The translations under genes were made by a program, and so were the position numbers. A stretch of 64,000 bases of DNA from positions 949,357 to 1,013,356 of the forward strand of contig NW_026516666.1 in assembly GCF_025766255.1 (NCBI RefSeq), written 5' to 3'. This document shows, in pieces, positions 13,164 through 25,283 of this stretch (positions are counted from its first letter, which is position 1; every line of letters starts with the position of its first letter). Origin of the DNA: Zychaea mexicana. Taxonomy: Eukaryota > Mucoromycota > Mucoromycetes > Mucorales > Lichtheimiaceae. Under the pieces are notes generated by a model that made no database searches, was not told the origin of the DNA, and worked only from the letters and a program-made list of their open reading frames with translations.

Positions 13164-14792
13164 CTAGAGAGGTACTTTTCGAAGAGCATGGATCAACCAG
13201 AAATTAGATGTCAAAAGGGCCAGGGCACCGGCTTGATGGGCAGCTGCCAATTCTATAGGCACCATATAAATAAGAGTTGAGATACCCAATGTCACTTGGA
13301 TAACCACTGCGCCCATCATGGTATTCATGGCCATACGGACGTTCTTCGGCAATGGTAAGCGTCTCGAGTATGCCCATAAAGCCGTAGTCAGCACGGCTGT
13401 CGATTCGGCCTATACACAGAAATATGCTCAGTTTCTCATTTCCTACTCGATAGAAATGAAATTGGTTTACTTACCATAGTGCGATGATCGAATTGAACAG
13501 TTGTAGGGTTTTCCAACAAGTTACGCCACTTGCCCTTATCGGTGCTCTTTACATAACTATCTGACCACAGTTCAGATTTCGGCGGGACGATGCCTTCACC
13601 CATGAACGGGAACTCATTATAGATCAAACCAGCGTCCAAACCAGCGACAAGGCCACCTGTCATGGCCGTCAAGAAGATGATGCTGCCCATAATGTGACCA
13701 CAACGACGGAAGCGATGCAACACCGGGTTATTCAGCATGGCAGCTGTTTCCTTGGGATACGTTCCCGTAGCAATCTTGTGTTGTCTCAAAATATCGGCTG
13801 CAACGAAAATTGTAGCAGCGTAAATCATGAATGCCGTTGCCAAGTGCGCGGTCAATCGGTATTGACTCACGCGCGGAACAGCGCCCGGTTCCTCCATCAA
13901 AGCTTGGTTCAAGCCAGACTTGACCATGTACCATCCCATAAAGCCCTAATTGCAATTCCGTAGTTAGCAAATATCCCCTCCCCACATTCTACAAGCAAGT
14001 GGATCGATAAAGTCCTTCGTGGGGTTCGTTACCTGGAAACCAAGCATACATGTAATGCCAAATGTTTGCTTAGCCACGCGACGGGTCATGTAGCCACGCG
14101 ACGCAAAGTACAATCCAGGCAAAATGAAGGCGGCACCAATAAACCGTCCAATCATACGATGGCTCCATTCCCAGTAAAAGATATTCTTGAACTCATCCAG
14201 CGTCATGTGTCGATTCAAGCTATTTACTTGGTTAGCTAACCCGTCATATAGTTTCATATCGTCGCATCCGCCTTTCATATAACTCGAGATATGGATCTTA
14301 CATCTTGTATTCAGGGAATTGCTTGTACTTTTCAAACTCGTCACGCCATTCTTGTTCAGAACGTGGCGGCTTCATACCAGAAATCACGTTCCACTCGGTG
14401 ATTGATAGACCACTTTCTGTGAGTCGAGTCAATCCTCCGACGACAACAATAGCGTACACAAGGCCCGCATTAAAGTACAGCCAATAGGCGACCACTGGCT
14501 TGGTTACAGTCGTTGTTGCTGTTGCTGTCTGGCGGCCGGTTGTCCGCGCAGCGGTTGTTTCCGCGGTTGTTATTGTTGCGCTCATGAACCGTTTAGCTGT
14601 CAACTGCTGCAAACGTCCTGCTTTTACAGCGACACGAGGACTTTGCATGGTTGTCATTAGTGTACTACGTGATAATCGCGTTCGTAGTGGTGCTGTCGAT
14701 AAAGAGAAGCCTCCTCCAACTGCAGGAGGCAATCGTGCGCATAAACCACCGTTATTGGTACAGAATGCTCTGCGCAATGCGTTTCTGAGCAT
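13164..14792 (-). CDS. COX15: heme A synthase, mitochondrial inner membrane
   Basis: Oxidises the C8 methyl of heme O to give heme A for cytochrome c oxidase. Four exons: 14792-14302, 14219-14033, 13945-13475 and 13409-13164; 464 residues. The start [15 protein letters not shown] and the following 95 residues are Arg/Ser/Thr/Ala-rich with few acids, a mitochondrial presequence. The membrane core begins at [20 protein letters not shown] and keeps family signatures: [35 protein letters not shown] with its heme-ligand-type His, [27 protein letters not shown], and the C-terminal [12 protein letters not shown] and LIHAL histidines. Phases all close and length is normal. It is transcribed divergently from DPH1, with 265 bases between the start codons. 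Confidence 0.95.
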
Positions 14793-15057
14793 TTCTGGTA
14801 AATGAAAAAAGTGAGACAGAGAGAGAGAGAGAGAGAGTGGGGAGTTGTTGGTGGTTAAGTGGGTGAGACCAGCTGTAGAAATGAAAGGTAAAACAAAAAA
14901 GTGGCACCATCTGGACCCCACCTTCCCCTCTGCTTTCTCTCCGCTCAATGCTCCGGTTCTCCGCGAAGCCACCAACCACCCGGAAAAGTTAAGGTGGTCA
15001 AGGCACTACTTGCTTTACACACTTTTTGTCCAACTCTGCCTTAACATTAAATATACA
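14793..15057. promoter_or_regulatory. shared divergent promoter region of COX15 and DPH1
   Basis: A 265-base interval between two divergent ATGs, so both promoters and 5' UTRs must lie here or overlap. It contains a perfect (GA)n tract at 14818-14837, just upstream of the COX15 start, and a C/T-rich block at 14915-14960. No specific factor site is claimed. Confidence 0.6.
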
Positions 15058-17309
15058 ATGGAGAAACCAGTGGAAAAACAACCAGAAGAGGAGAAACCTA
15101 AAGAACATACAGCAACACCACGAAAGCGATTTGTCGGTCGTGCACGCAATGCTGCAGCAAAAGCGTCAGAGGACACGCCAGCTATTGAAGACGGTGCTGT
15201 TGGTTTCGTCAGTAAGAATCGGGTTCTCATTCGCAAACAAAAAACTTCAGGGCGGGGGAGGGGGAGCCGTTCCGTTAATTACTTTCTCACACACATCACG
15301 AACGATACGCTAATGTCAATTTTGACATGTATATATAGAGTCACGACGACCAAGAACGAGTCGTGTAGCAAACCAAATTCCTGACGAAATCTTGAACGAT
15401 CCGTTATTAAAAAAGGCGGTCGAGCAGGTAAAGGAAATAATTCTTAATAATATGAGAAGGCGGCTATCCTCCTAATTTTTAGTTCTCACGGGAATGTTAC
15501 TACTATGCAGTTACCGTCCAACTATAATTTCGAAATCCACAAGTCAGTATGGCGGATACGAAAAGCTGAAGCAAAAAAAGGTAATCAAAATAGAGTAATG
15601 GTGTTGAAAAGAAAAGAACAGTTTGGTTTACTGGATGAGGTACTAATCACAAGCTATTGTATTGTATAGTGGCTATCCAGATGCCGGAAGGCCTAATGAT
15701 GTTTGCCTGTGTGATTTCGGATATTCTCGAAGTGTAAGTTACACAGTGCAACAACGAAACACGGGTCCATCATAACAGTATTAATCTTAAATAATAATTT
15801 TTTTATATAGCTTTTGTCAAGTGGAAACGCTTATTATGGGTGATGTGACATACGGTGCATGTTGTATCGACGATTACACAGCGCGTGCATTAGGGTGCGA
15901 CTTTTTGTTACACTATGGTCATAGCTGTTTAGGTAATACATATCTCTCTCGAATTTCGTACAGGAGGGGGTTATTTAGCTACTATAACCAGCATACCACT
16001 ATACAGCATATACTGATTGGATTTTTCATACGCGCGACACTTGAACAATAGTTCCCGTGGACGTTACACCAATTAACACGTTGTATGTTTTTGTGGACAT
16101 TGGAATTGACACGCAGCATTTTGTCGATACTGTGAAAAAGAATTTTGAAGCGGGAAAAAGGCTGGTTCTTGTCGGAACGATTCAATTTGTTGCAGCTTTA
16201 CAGGTAAGATATGCAATCATGGCATGTTGTGGCATAAGGATGTGTGTGTGGTTCTAAAAGTGAATGTAAAGTTGCGCAATAGCATGCTCTGACTCATAAT
16301 ACTAATATATATATACAACCTAGTCTGTACGCGAAATATTACAACAGGATTATACTGTCCTCATACCCCAATCAAAACCATTATCTCCTGGTGAGATTTT
16401 GGGTTGTACATCGCCAAAATTGCCTGAAATGGATGCCATTATGTGAGTACCAAGGAGCGATAGTCGTACTAAGTTGGTTGTGTGAATTTTGCTACAACCA
16501 GTCGTATTGTTGCGGGTTATTTGATGAAGACAAAGATCATATACTGATAGTCTCCTTGCTCGATAGTTATCTAGGTGACGGCCGATTCCATTTGGAGTCC
16601 ATCATGATTCATAATCCTTCTATTCCTACATTCCAGTAAGTGTGATGGGAAGAGAGTGGTCCTATGATATACTTGTGCACAAGCCAAATGGAATGCTCAA
16701 GAGGGGGATCCTGGAAAAGAGAATGAAAATATTCAACAAGGGAAAAATAGGTATAACCCATACGATAAACGCATCACAAGAGAACGATATGATCACGTGG
16801 AAATGCAGTCGCTTCGGAAACATGCCGTAACCGTGGGCAAGGATGCCAAAAAGTTCGGTTTGATCTTGGGCACCTTGGGCCGACAAGGCAAACCACAAAT
16901 CATGGAGTATCTGGAAACATGTATCCACGAAGCAGGAAAAGACTCAGTGATTGTCCTGCTTTCTGAGATCTTTCCACAGAAGCTTGCCCAATTTGAAGAT
17001 GTGGATGCGTAAGTGTGATTTTTTCTTTTGTTATTGTTCATGCTCTATGTTAGCATACGATACACTGACCTAGAATACAACTTTTGTGTCTCTAGATGGA
17101 TTCAAATCGCATGTCCACGGTTATCCACGGACTGGGGCTATGCGTTCGCAAAGCCTTTATTAACACCCTACGAAGCATCGATTGCGTTGGGCAAGGCATC
17201 ATGGCACGACATTTATCCTATGGACTTTTATGCTAATGACAGCCTGGGTCCTTGGACACCGAATCACGGGCGTAATGTGAAACGATCCACAAAACGACAA
17301 CAACAATAA
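15058..17309 (+). CDS. DPH1: diphthamide biosynthesis protein 1 (3-amino-3-carboxypropyl transferase subunit)
   Basis: Subunit of the radical-SAM-like Dph1-Dph2 enzyme that starts diphthamide formation on eEF2. Ten exons: 15058-15211, 15339-15427, 15511-15580, 15670-15733, 15811-15932, 16052-16203, 16324-16442, 16567-16635, 16751-17008 and 17096-17309; 436 residues, all phases closing. A charged N-terminus of about 55 residues leads into [13 protein letters not shown] and [16 protein letters not shown], standard for DPH1. The three iron-sulfur cysteine neighbourhoods are visible: [23 protein letters not shown], and [28 protein letters not shown] and [14 protein letters not shown] are further signatures. 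It ends in a basic tail (KRSTKRQQQ). The junction of exons 1 and 2 could shift by a few bases. Confidence 0.94.
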
Positions 17310-17590
17310 TAAAATATTACATGCTAATAACTTTGTGGAGTTTGATCGGACTATGATATATGTGCCATGTGGCTGCGGATGCTACTGCTGCTGTTACAAA
17401 ATGCATGTGTCACAAAACCAGAAGGAAAGTTTCTCTGGAGAAAAGAGTATGGGTAATCATGAATACTATAATTGATTTATGCAAGAAGGGGATTACATTT
17501 ACAAAAGATTTGGGAACAGATAGACAGAAGGTGAGTGCGTTTGTGTGGATGTGTGCGTGGTGTGGACAAGATGGGAGTAAATGGACTATT

Positions 17591-17628
<38 letters not shown>

Positions 17629-18665
17629 ATAGTTTGTATGTACATGTTGAATATCATCTTCTTGCTTCTGTTGGAATCATCATTATCGTTGCTGTTCTTG
17701 CTGTCACCGGCAGCGGTTTCTTAGCGATATCCAATGGCTGCGCAACGAATTGATGATTTTCCCACTATGTGCACATATCAGTTTAATGCTTTTGAAACAA
17801 GACAACATACACGCGTGGTTCTTGATTGCCAGAGCTTACTTGTGAAGTGCGCACCATTCGTAATGATCACCCCGAGACAAATCAGCACTGCAGACAGGGC
17901 AGATTTGCGATGCTTGAACGTGCATTGTGTAGGTTTGGAAAGAGGTGAGAAAGAAGAGTGCTGGTATTGGTCAAGTGAGAGGGTGTGTGTGGTTGACAAG
18001 TCTGCTTTGCTTTTTCTTGCACGTGAAAGAAAAGGGTGAACAAAGGAGAGAGAGAGAGAGAGAGGAAGCGGGAAAGAGAGAAAAGAAGGGTTTATAAGAG
18101 CAAAACCCGCAGGGCGAACAAACAAACCAAAAGCAAAGAGTTGGCTGCTCTTTTTTAAATAGCAAGGGTGCCATCGATCGAATGATTTAAGCGTTGTTAT
18201 TGATTGAGGCAAAAAGCTGCACCCGCTCACGCTCTTTCTTCTCCAAATTGGCTGGTGAAACCTAATATCGAAAAACCATAGGGGTTGGTTCGTTTTTCTT
18301 CAGCATGGCATCATCATCATCTTCGTCTATACCCGTTCAGTCTCATATATCGCTTATTTCATGCTCCATTCCAAAACAACCCTCCCAATCGTACATACTT
18401 CCAAAAACACCAACACAACAACCAAGCACGCACCTGCACTATATTACATGGCACACGCTTTTCGCTTGTAATCACTCACTACCCCCTTTTGACAACAGAT
18501 TACTAGATTAGGCTAAACCGCGCTTATAACGGTCACTTGACTCACTGTATAACGCTATTACAGTTCTTGTGATACCTCTTCTCAATCTTTCATTCCCTCT
18601 CCCCTCCTTCCCTTTCCTTTCAAACAATGTACCACATTGGAGTTCTTGTTGCAATATTCTCAATG
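17310..18665. other. convergent spacer with simple repeats and one coding-like scrap
   Basis: Lies between the stops of DPH1 (+) and the ankyrin-DIL gene (-). It holds an (AGT)n tract at 17592-17628 and a (GA)n tract near 18047-18063. On the minus strand, 18261-18187 reads VSPANLEKKERERVQLFA and ends in TAA, preceded by a good acceptor (ATATTAG). This looks like a real terminal exon, but no donor of matching phase was found in the preceding gene. It could be an alternative 3' exon of that gene or a remnant. Confidence 0.45.
17592..17628. repeat. (AGT)n trinucleotide microsatellite
   Basis: About twelve uninterrupted AGT/TAG units in the convergent spacer, followed by one imperfect unit. Not part of any supported reading frame. 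Confidence 0.9.
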
Positions 18666-21600
18666 TTATTTCTTGTCCAACTTCAGCAACCATCTTTCCG
18701 GGATACTCGGCACGATGCCGTGATCACGTTTTAGCGCTTGGTTAGGTACAACGAATGCACACAAGTCGGCCCCATCTACCGATGTTTGTGCCATATCAAA
18801 GCATGCATTGCTACAACAGGAATTACGTGGCGGTATCTCTGCTGTTGCTGCTGCTGCTGCTGCCATGGAGCTATTACTATTACTGCTACCACTGCTGCTC
18901 CTATCCTTTTGAATAAAGGCTAGCACACCCTCGGGTAATTGCGGCTCATTGATTTCGTAGCGGTAGTGCAGCACGCAACGTCGTATCTGCACAGCACTTA
19001 GCAAATCGAACCCTGCCGTCGTCTCTTGGAACAGTCTGAGATCGTGCAGTTGTGAGACGCATTGTAACAGCTGTAACAGCTGCGCAAGTGGCTGGAAACA
19101 GGAAACGGAATGACCCAGTGCCGTGTGACGGATCCACTCTTCAATGACTGACACGTTCATTCGCACGTGAATCGCTCTGGATCGACACAGGTATTTTTTG
19201 TTGCCAAGCAGCCGGTTGAAGCCCTGCCATGCAACAAATTGCAAACACTGCATTATCAGCTGTTCTTTAATTTCGGGATGCATGTCATAGCTGTCCATGG
19301 TTTGGGTCACGGATGCAATAATCGAGGTCAGCGTGGAGGGTGGCGTCAAGGTAGGTGCTGATGATAATAAGAAACTGTTGCGACGGGAGGTAGAGGCTAG
19401 TGCTGTTGCCTGTGTTGTGGTGGAAGTGGATGTATGGGATGCGGTGGAAGATGTTGAACTGCGTCGAAAGAACCTTTGCCAACCACTGTCTCCGACAAAG
19501 TCAATATGCTCGTCAGTAATCTCCTCATAATCGAGTAAAGCCGGTTCAATGAACTTGTCAAGTCGCTTTTGGGTGAATGAAACAAGCAATGCAAATGCTT
19601 CGGACGTGAGCTGCTGTGCGATTTGCTGCTGCTCGTCTCGCGTGACATCTGCTAAGCCTCTATCTCGCCGTAAATATAGATACAACATGTGGCTGTTGGA
19701 TATCCAATAGCCGAGGCAATCAATATTTCGAGAGTTCGCCTATTTTTGGAGTAATAGGAACAATGAAATATGGCACGCATCAGAGTGATGACATGTTATG
19801 AGCCAAAAGGAGCACTAGTTAATATTAGTAGCAACAGCACGGTAATTCATGCATTTTCTGTGTCGATTATAGATGTGACTTGCCTTGATCACTTTTGCAA
19901 TTTTGTTGATGGCTCGAGTGAGAAACTCCTGCAAAAAATCACGCCGTGAATGATAGTATGCGAATCGACAGCAAAGAAAAATGACATTGGCTGCGAGCCG
20001 AGTATCATCCGCCGACACAAGTGGAAGTTTGACGTCATTGATGACAGTATTTAGTATGTACGACATGTCGTCTTGACAAAATACAAACATTTGATCCGGC
20101 AAACACTTGTCCCAGTCGAATTGGTATATTGAGCGTATGCATCCTTCCCATCCTTCAAGATCTTCTTCTTCTTCTTCTTCTTCATCATAGACGTCATCAT
20201 CACTATTGTTCGCACCTTCTTCGTATTCGTATTCGTCTTTTGCGTTCTTTTTACGATTACAACAACTACTGATGCTGCTGCGTTTGCTGCTGTTTGCTGT
20301 TGTTGGTGTTGTTGGGGGTATATCTGCATATCCGTACATGTCTGCTTGGTAGTAAATAAGATCGACTTGATCTAATTTTGGAACATGGGATGCACGCCTT
20401 TTCTTTTTCAAGCTGTTGATATCCATTGTTGTTGTTGCTGATGATGATGGCTGAAATATCGGTGATGTTTTTGTTTTGTTGTTAATTTGTGTACTTGATG
20501 AGGACAAAGATGATGGTGGTGTAGGAGGTGTTGGCGAGGGTATCAAGCTTATCATGGTACTGTCTTGAGGATCAACGAGTCGATGGATGCTAAATCCTGC
20601 AAACGTTTTGACATTACGCGATGCGCCACAATCAAGCAGTAACCGGACCATGTCAACATGCTTACTGTTCACAGCCCACATTAGTGCTGTCCAGCCCTCT
20701 ATTAGATGCATGTACATTAGTATTAAGCTTCATGCATACACACTAAATTTTAATAATGTCAAAATAAAGATATGCTTTACTTTTATCCTGTCTGTCTATA
20801 CTTGCACCTGCTTCAAGCAATGGGCGAACCACTTGAATGCGATTGAAGCATGCAGCATGAATAAGGAGAGTTACGCCGAGTTCGTCAGGTTGATTGACAT
20901 TCACCCATGGGTGTTGCTGTAGCACGGATGTGATTGTTCTTGTATCACCAATGCATATGGCGCGGGCTAGTCGCTGCATCACTTTCTTGCTATTGCCATG
21001 ATTACTGCAGCTGTCACTATCACCATCATATACATCTTCTTCTGCTGCGGTATTTGAAATAGAGGGTCGGTGGTCGTATTCGTCGTCTGTGCAACTGCTA
21101 ATAGTGCTAGTACAACTGGTGCTACCACTGATTTGTTCGCGGAGATCATCGCTTGCCAATGAAGGAAATGTAGCGCAGGACGATGCTGTCGACGCAATGG
21201 ACGGTACGAACGCTATTGATTCTGTACTTTGTCGTATTTTTCCCGAATGCTGCTGCTGCTGATTTAGTTGCTGTTGTTGTAGTAGCGGTGACAATGAGCG
21301 AGGTGTTTCTACAAGGAGATTCCGAGTAGCCAAAGGATAAGTAGCTGCTGTAGTGGGTACGACAAGTGGTGCTGGTGGTAACTTTTTGGGTTGTCGCATT
21401 CGTTGCTGTTGCTGATTTTTCTGTTGTTGTTCTTGGTGTTGTTTGGCTGCCGACATTTGCGTGAGCATGTTGGAAAATTCTTGAAAACTGTCTGCGATCC
21501 TGTGATTGAGCTCATCCCGGTTCAGTGTGGGTGTAGTAAGCGCGTTAGCGCGAGGTAGCGCTCCAGCGCTTTTGCGACGGTCGGCATAGCTGGTTTTGTT

Positions 21601-21804
21601 GGACGAAATCGGAAGACTGTCGTAAGAAAGGCGAGTAGTGTGCGGTAAAAAGGCCAATTGTTGGTTGCTGATACTACTGTCAATATGGCGCTGATGGTGG
21701 TGACAAGTAGTAGTCGCAGAGGTGGCCGGGGGCACTGTGGAAATAGTGATGCCCGGGTTATTGTTATTTTTTCGTGACGATGGCGATGACGTGTTTGCAG
21801 GCAT
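18666..21804 (-). CDS. ankyrin-repeat and DIL (dilute) domain protein
   Basis: Three exons: 21804-20781, 20698-19884 and 19739-18666; 970 residues. Residues 1-275 are low-complexity Ser/Gln/Pro. Ankyrin repeats run at about 277-383, with landmarks GVTLLIHAACFNRIQVVRPL and GWTALMWAVNSKHVDMVRLL. A Ser-rich and acidic linker follows, then a DIL domain at about 545-965 (GYWISNSHMLYLYLRRDRGL, CLQFVAWQGFNRLLGNKKYL, and VPNQALKRDHGIVPSIPERW). DIL is the cargo-binding globular domain known from myosin V. Fungal proteins that combine ankyrin repeats with DIL, and have no motor, are a known but poorly studied class, so a role in trafficking or polarity is inference. Intron 2 starts with GCAAGT (ATCAAG|GCAAGT), a second GC-AG intron. 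A downstream coding-like block at 18187-18261 may belong to this gene. Confidence 0.88.
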
Positions 21805-24800
21805 TTATGTACGTATATGTGCGTTGTATGTGCGTTATGTAATTGGGTTTGTTCCTTCTACCACTTCTTTACAAGTCTATATTGTTCCTATATGTGAAAA
21901 TATGAAATATATAATGATTGGGCTGCTTGGAGTGGTAAAAACAAAAAAAAATAAAGAGGAATATCGGCAAGCCTCCCCAAAAATATGCGAAGGAAGAGAG
22001 AAAGAAAGAGAAAGCCAAGAGCGTACAAAATGTGTGGAAAAAGGTTTAGGGCCATCCTCTCCACCAACGGTGCTACGATGGGATGGTGATACCCTGAGGG
22101 ATGGAAGTAATATAAAGTGCATACTGGTAGGGATAGTTTATGAGCATGTCACCAACTTTAACTTGGTCCCCATCGCCATACAGCTACAATTTGTTGAAGG
22201 AGTAGACTAAGGATGCTTCTATAGGCCTATGCAGACTGCGCCCTGATACACCTATTTTTTCTTACTGTCGTTCCTGAATTGACCTCATAACTTTCGCCAT
22301 GGATATCCTCAGGGGTAAACTAAAAATAAAAGGCAAAGTTAAATTGCGCATTCATCAATTGGCGAGTGCGTATGGGCCCATCTGACGGTTAAGCGTTCGG
22401 AAAAGGCACATGCAACTTCCGATGGGAAAAAAGAAGCCCTTGCGAAATATTCACGTAGGCTTAGGCTCTCCCTTCAATCCCCGCAACTTTTCGCTACATT
22501 GTTGTCATGGGTAACGGTTGCCCTTGAATACCAGCTACTACTATCAATTTCCGGAAATACATATCTACAACGTACGGTGATATGTTACAAAAAGATGAAA
22601 CGATTATGCTCTAGCTTAATTTTGCTCGGATGATAACGTTCTTACTCTTTTTGCAATAGGACGTTGTCCATCCTTTCCTCATAGCACGAGGGTCGGGGGC
22701 TACCTTCATTTGTAGGTAAAAGCAATGAATTATACTATATTGTTGCTTAAATACTCTTCTATTTTGCTCGTTTTGTCCAAGAATAGTAGTCACAGTGGCA
22801 GGTATCTTTTTAAGCATATGAAAAAAGAAGCGTTGACATACACAATAATGACGAGCAATCGACTCTTTTGTTCAATTAAGATACCAACGCAACTTTCTGC
22901 AACACATTAGACTTTTTTCCATCAATGCGTCGTTTTAAAAACCCGGTGTTACACACGGTCTTTTGTGAACGTCCGATAGACAGATGCATATGTAAAAATC
23001 TACAGGAAGCATGACGATCTTCAAAGGGTGATAGTTTAATTGAAGATGTAAGCAAGTTACGGTACGTATATCAATATTTCCAGCAGTTATCGGGCTTGTG
23101 CTTCAGTTGACATTGTGCGAGCCAACTTCATGCGCAACGTGATGCAAAAACAATACGAATAGAACGGATTCTGGTGCCTGTACAGAGTTTACAACATAAT
23201 GTGTTGCCATATGTGGTAACGGGGACGCTACTGTAATATATATCGAGCACGCCAGTTTCTGCTGACGGATTATGTGTTTTTTGCCTAGATTAATTGGATG
23301 TCAAATATCTTGGCAAGATACTGAGTATGTATCATCACGAGAGCTTCTCTACATTTAACACAATATAAGAAAGAGTTAGCGATTTATGCCAGAATGTTGG
23401 CATAATATTCATATTAGAAACACATTGTAGCGAATCTTCTACTAACACCCATTTGACGTGTCCTAATTGATTGAATGATCCGGATAGCAAAAAATTCTGT
23501 ATTATGTTCGTTTTGTGTGTTGTAGATAAACAGTCTCTTTATTGTGGTAATGTTATTGCTCCCTTTTTCTGATTAGATAGATATTAATGACGCAGTCGTT
23601 GCTATTGTTGAACTGTATCGTAAATACTCCCAAAGTTCTTACTGGCAGCTACGATTTCGACATCACAGCCGTGTCTCAAACACGTCTATGTATAAAGAAG
23701 CCATTTCAGTCTAAAGGTGATATTTTGACGCCCTTGAGAAGAATGCATTATTACTTAAATGTAGGTGTGTAACCAGATTGCAGTTATCTATGAGAGGTTA
23801 AGTACAGTATTCTCTCTGCTTGTATCTTCATATATCTGATGATGGTCTCCGCGCCTTATTTTAAAGTTGTTTGCGATATTTAAAGTTTTTTTTTGGTCAA
23901 CACAGCTTGCAAAATTTGGTGCAATCTCTCAACGCATTGTGTTCCATCACCAAAGCCAGTTGGAATCCATTTTCATTTCAGTCACTTATGGAGTTTTTGA
24001 CCTATCATATTCGATCTGATACGTACTTCTATAAGATGCGGAAATGTTTCGAGCGAGGTCCATTGGTTCGCAAACTGCTTAGCGCGGCAGCCCGATTGGG
24101 TGCTTGCCAGAATTTTGAATTGATAACAAACACGCAAGCTTCTCACGGTGGTATTGTTTTGACTAGCAAAAATGTATGCGTGGGCTTGCGATTTTTGAAT
24201 ACAGCATACCAAAGTTCGCATCTTAATCATTAATTATATGGATGGATAAATAAGAACATGTTGGTGCAATTATTGTCAGTATCTCATTGCACCCAGTAGC
24301 TCAACAAAAATACCGTCGTCTAATGTATCATATCTCTTTTACTATGATTGCTTGTCGGGTCCAAGATCTGCTAAACATAATAAATAAGTTAGCATTTTTG
24401 TCTTCTATGCGGAATTAAAGTGTTGAATACAGGTCATAAGAAAAGCTCACCCGATCTTTACTCTTTACTTTAAACGCTGGCGTGGTTTGCTGCGCGTCAT
24501 GTGTTTCTTTTCGCTCTTCTGGTACGATACTGAAACAAATATCAGCATAAGAAAACCATTGTATGTAGTTTTCTCGAGATGGTTTGGCGCCGATACTCAC
24601 TTACGATTTCACGTGCAACAACCTGAACTTGTTGCAACTCACTAAATGCACCAGTCTGTCTGGGTGTGATTGCTAAGAAGATTATACTAAAAATTTGGCA
24701 CTCACTAATGGACGTCGTGGATCTTCGAACCGATGTGAATGTTCCCCTTATACATTAGCCTTCTTTAAGATACTTTATCAAAGAATAGTATATGTACATA

Positions 24801-25283
24801 TATCCTTTTTGACGATTCCACTGGTCAGTTGCTTGTGCATGCTAGGGGGAGTGTTAAGCTAGCTATTTATTCTGAGTTGCCTGTCTATAGTATGTTGTCA
24901 AGAACAATACTGATAGAAGAGAAACAAGCGTTCCACTTTTGACAAGATTTTGGTTAACATAGTGTTTAACAGGGTGCAGTGCATGATATCTTAAGGAAAG
25001 CGCTCTATGTGAACTGCCAGCAAACTTTAAGCTCAGGATTCTCGCTGTATACAATTGCTTGAATATGCTGTTTTTGCGTCGCGAAAGTAATATTTGATTA
25101 GATGAACGTCATGAGGCAATATCTGAATTACTCAGTAGCACTCTCTTTTGTAGCGTTTGTGATTCTCTCAAGCACGATGTGGAGTAAGAGTAACACTCCT
25201 GCGTAAAAGCAAGACATAGTACACCAGACTTCTCTTAAATAACATAAACGTATATATCCTCCTACGGCATCAACTTTACAATA
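21805..25283. other. 3.5-kb spacer without a confident gene
   Basis: AT-rich. The plus-strand frames 23587-23772 and 23871-24233 are the longest; the second reads RGPLVRKLLSAAARLGACQN and could be an exon, but no start, family or closed splice model was found. A separate spliced-looking scrap is listed at 24320-24747. Nothing else was recognised, and no tRNA-like cloverleaf was seen by eye. Confidence 0.4.
24320..24747 (-). other. coding-like multi-exon fragment of unknown function
   Basis: Reading the minus strand, four short open pieces can be joined at plausible GT-AG sites without a stop: HSHRFEDPRRPL, then QSHPDRLVHLVSCNKFRLLH, then IVPEERKETHDAQQTTPAFK, then QILDPTSNHSKRDMIH followed by TAG. 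No start codon and no family were recognised. It may be the 3' end of a small gene or a remnant of one. Confidence 0.25.
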
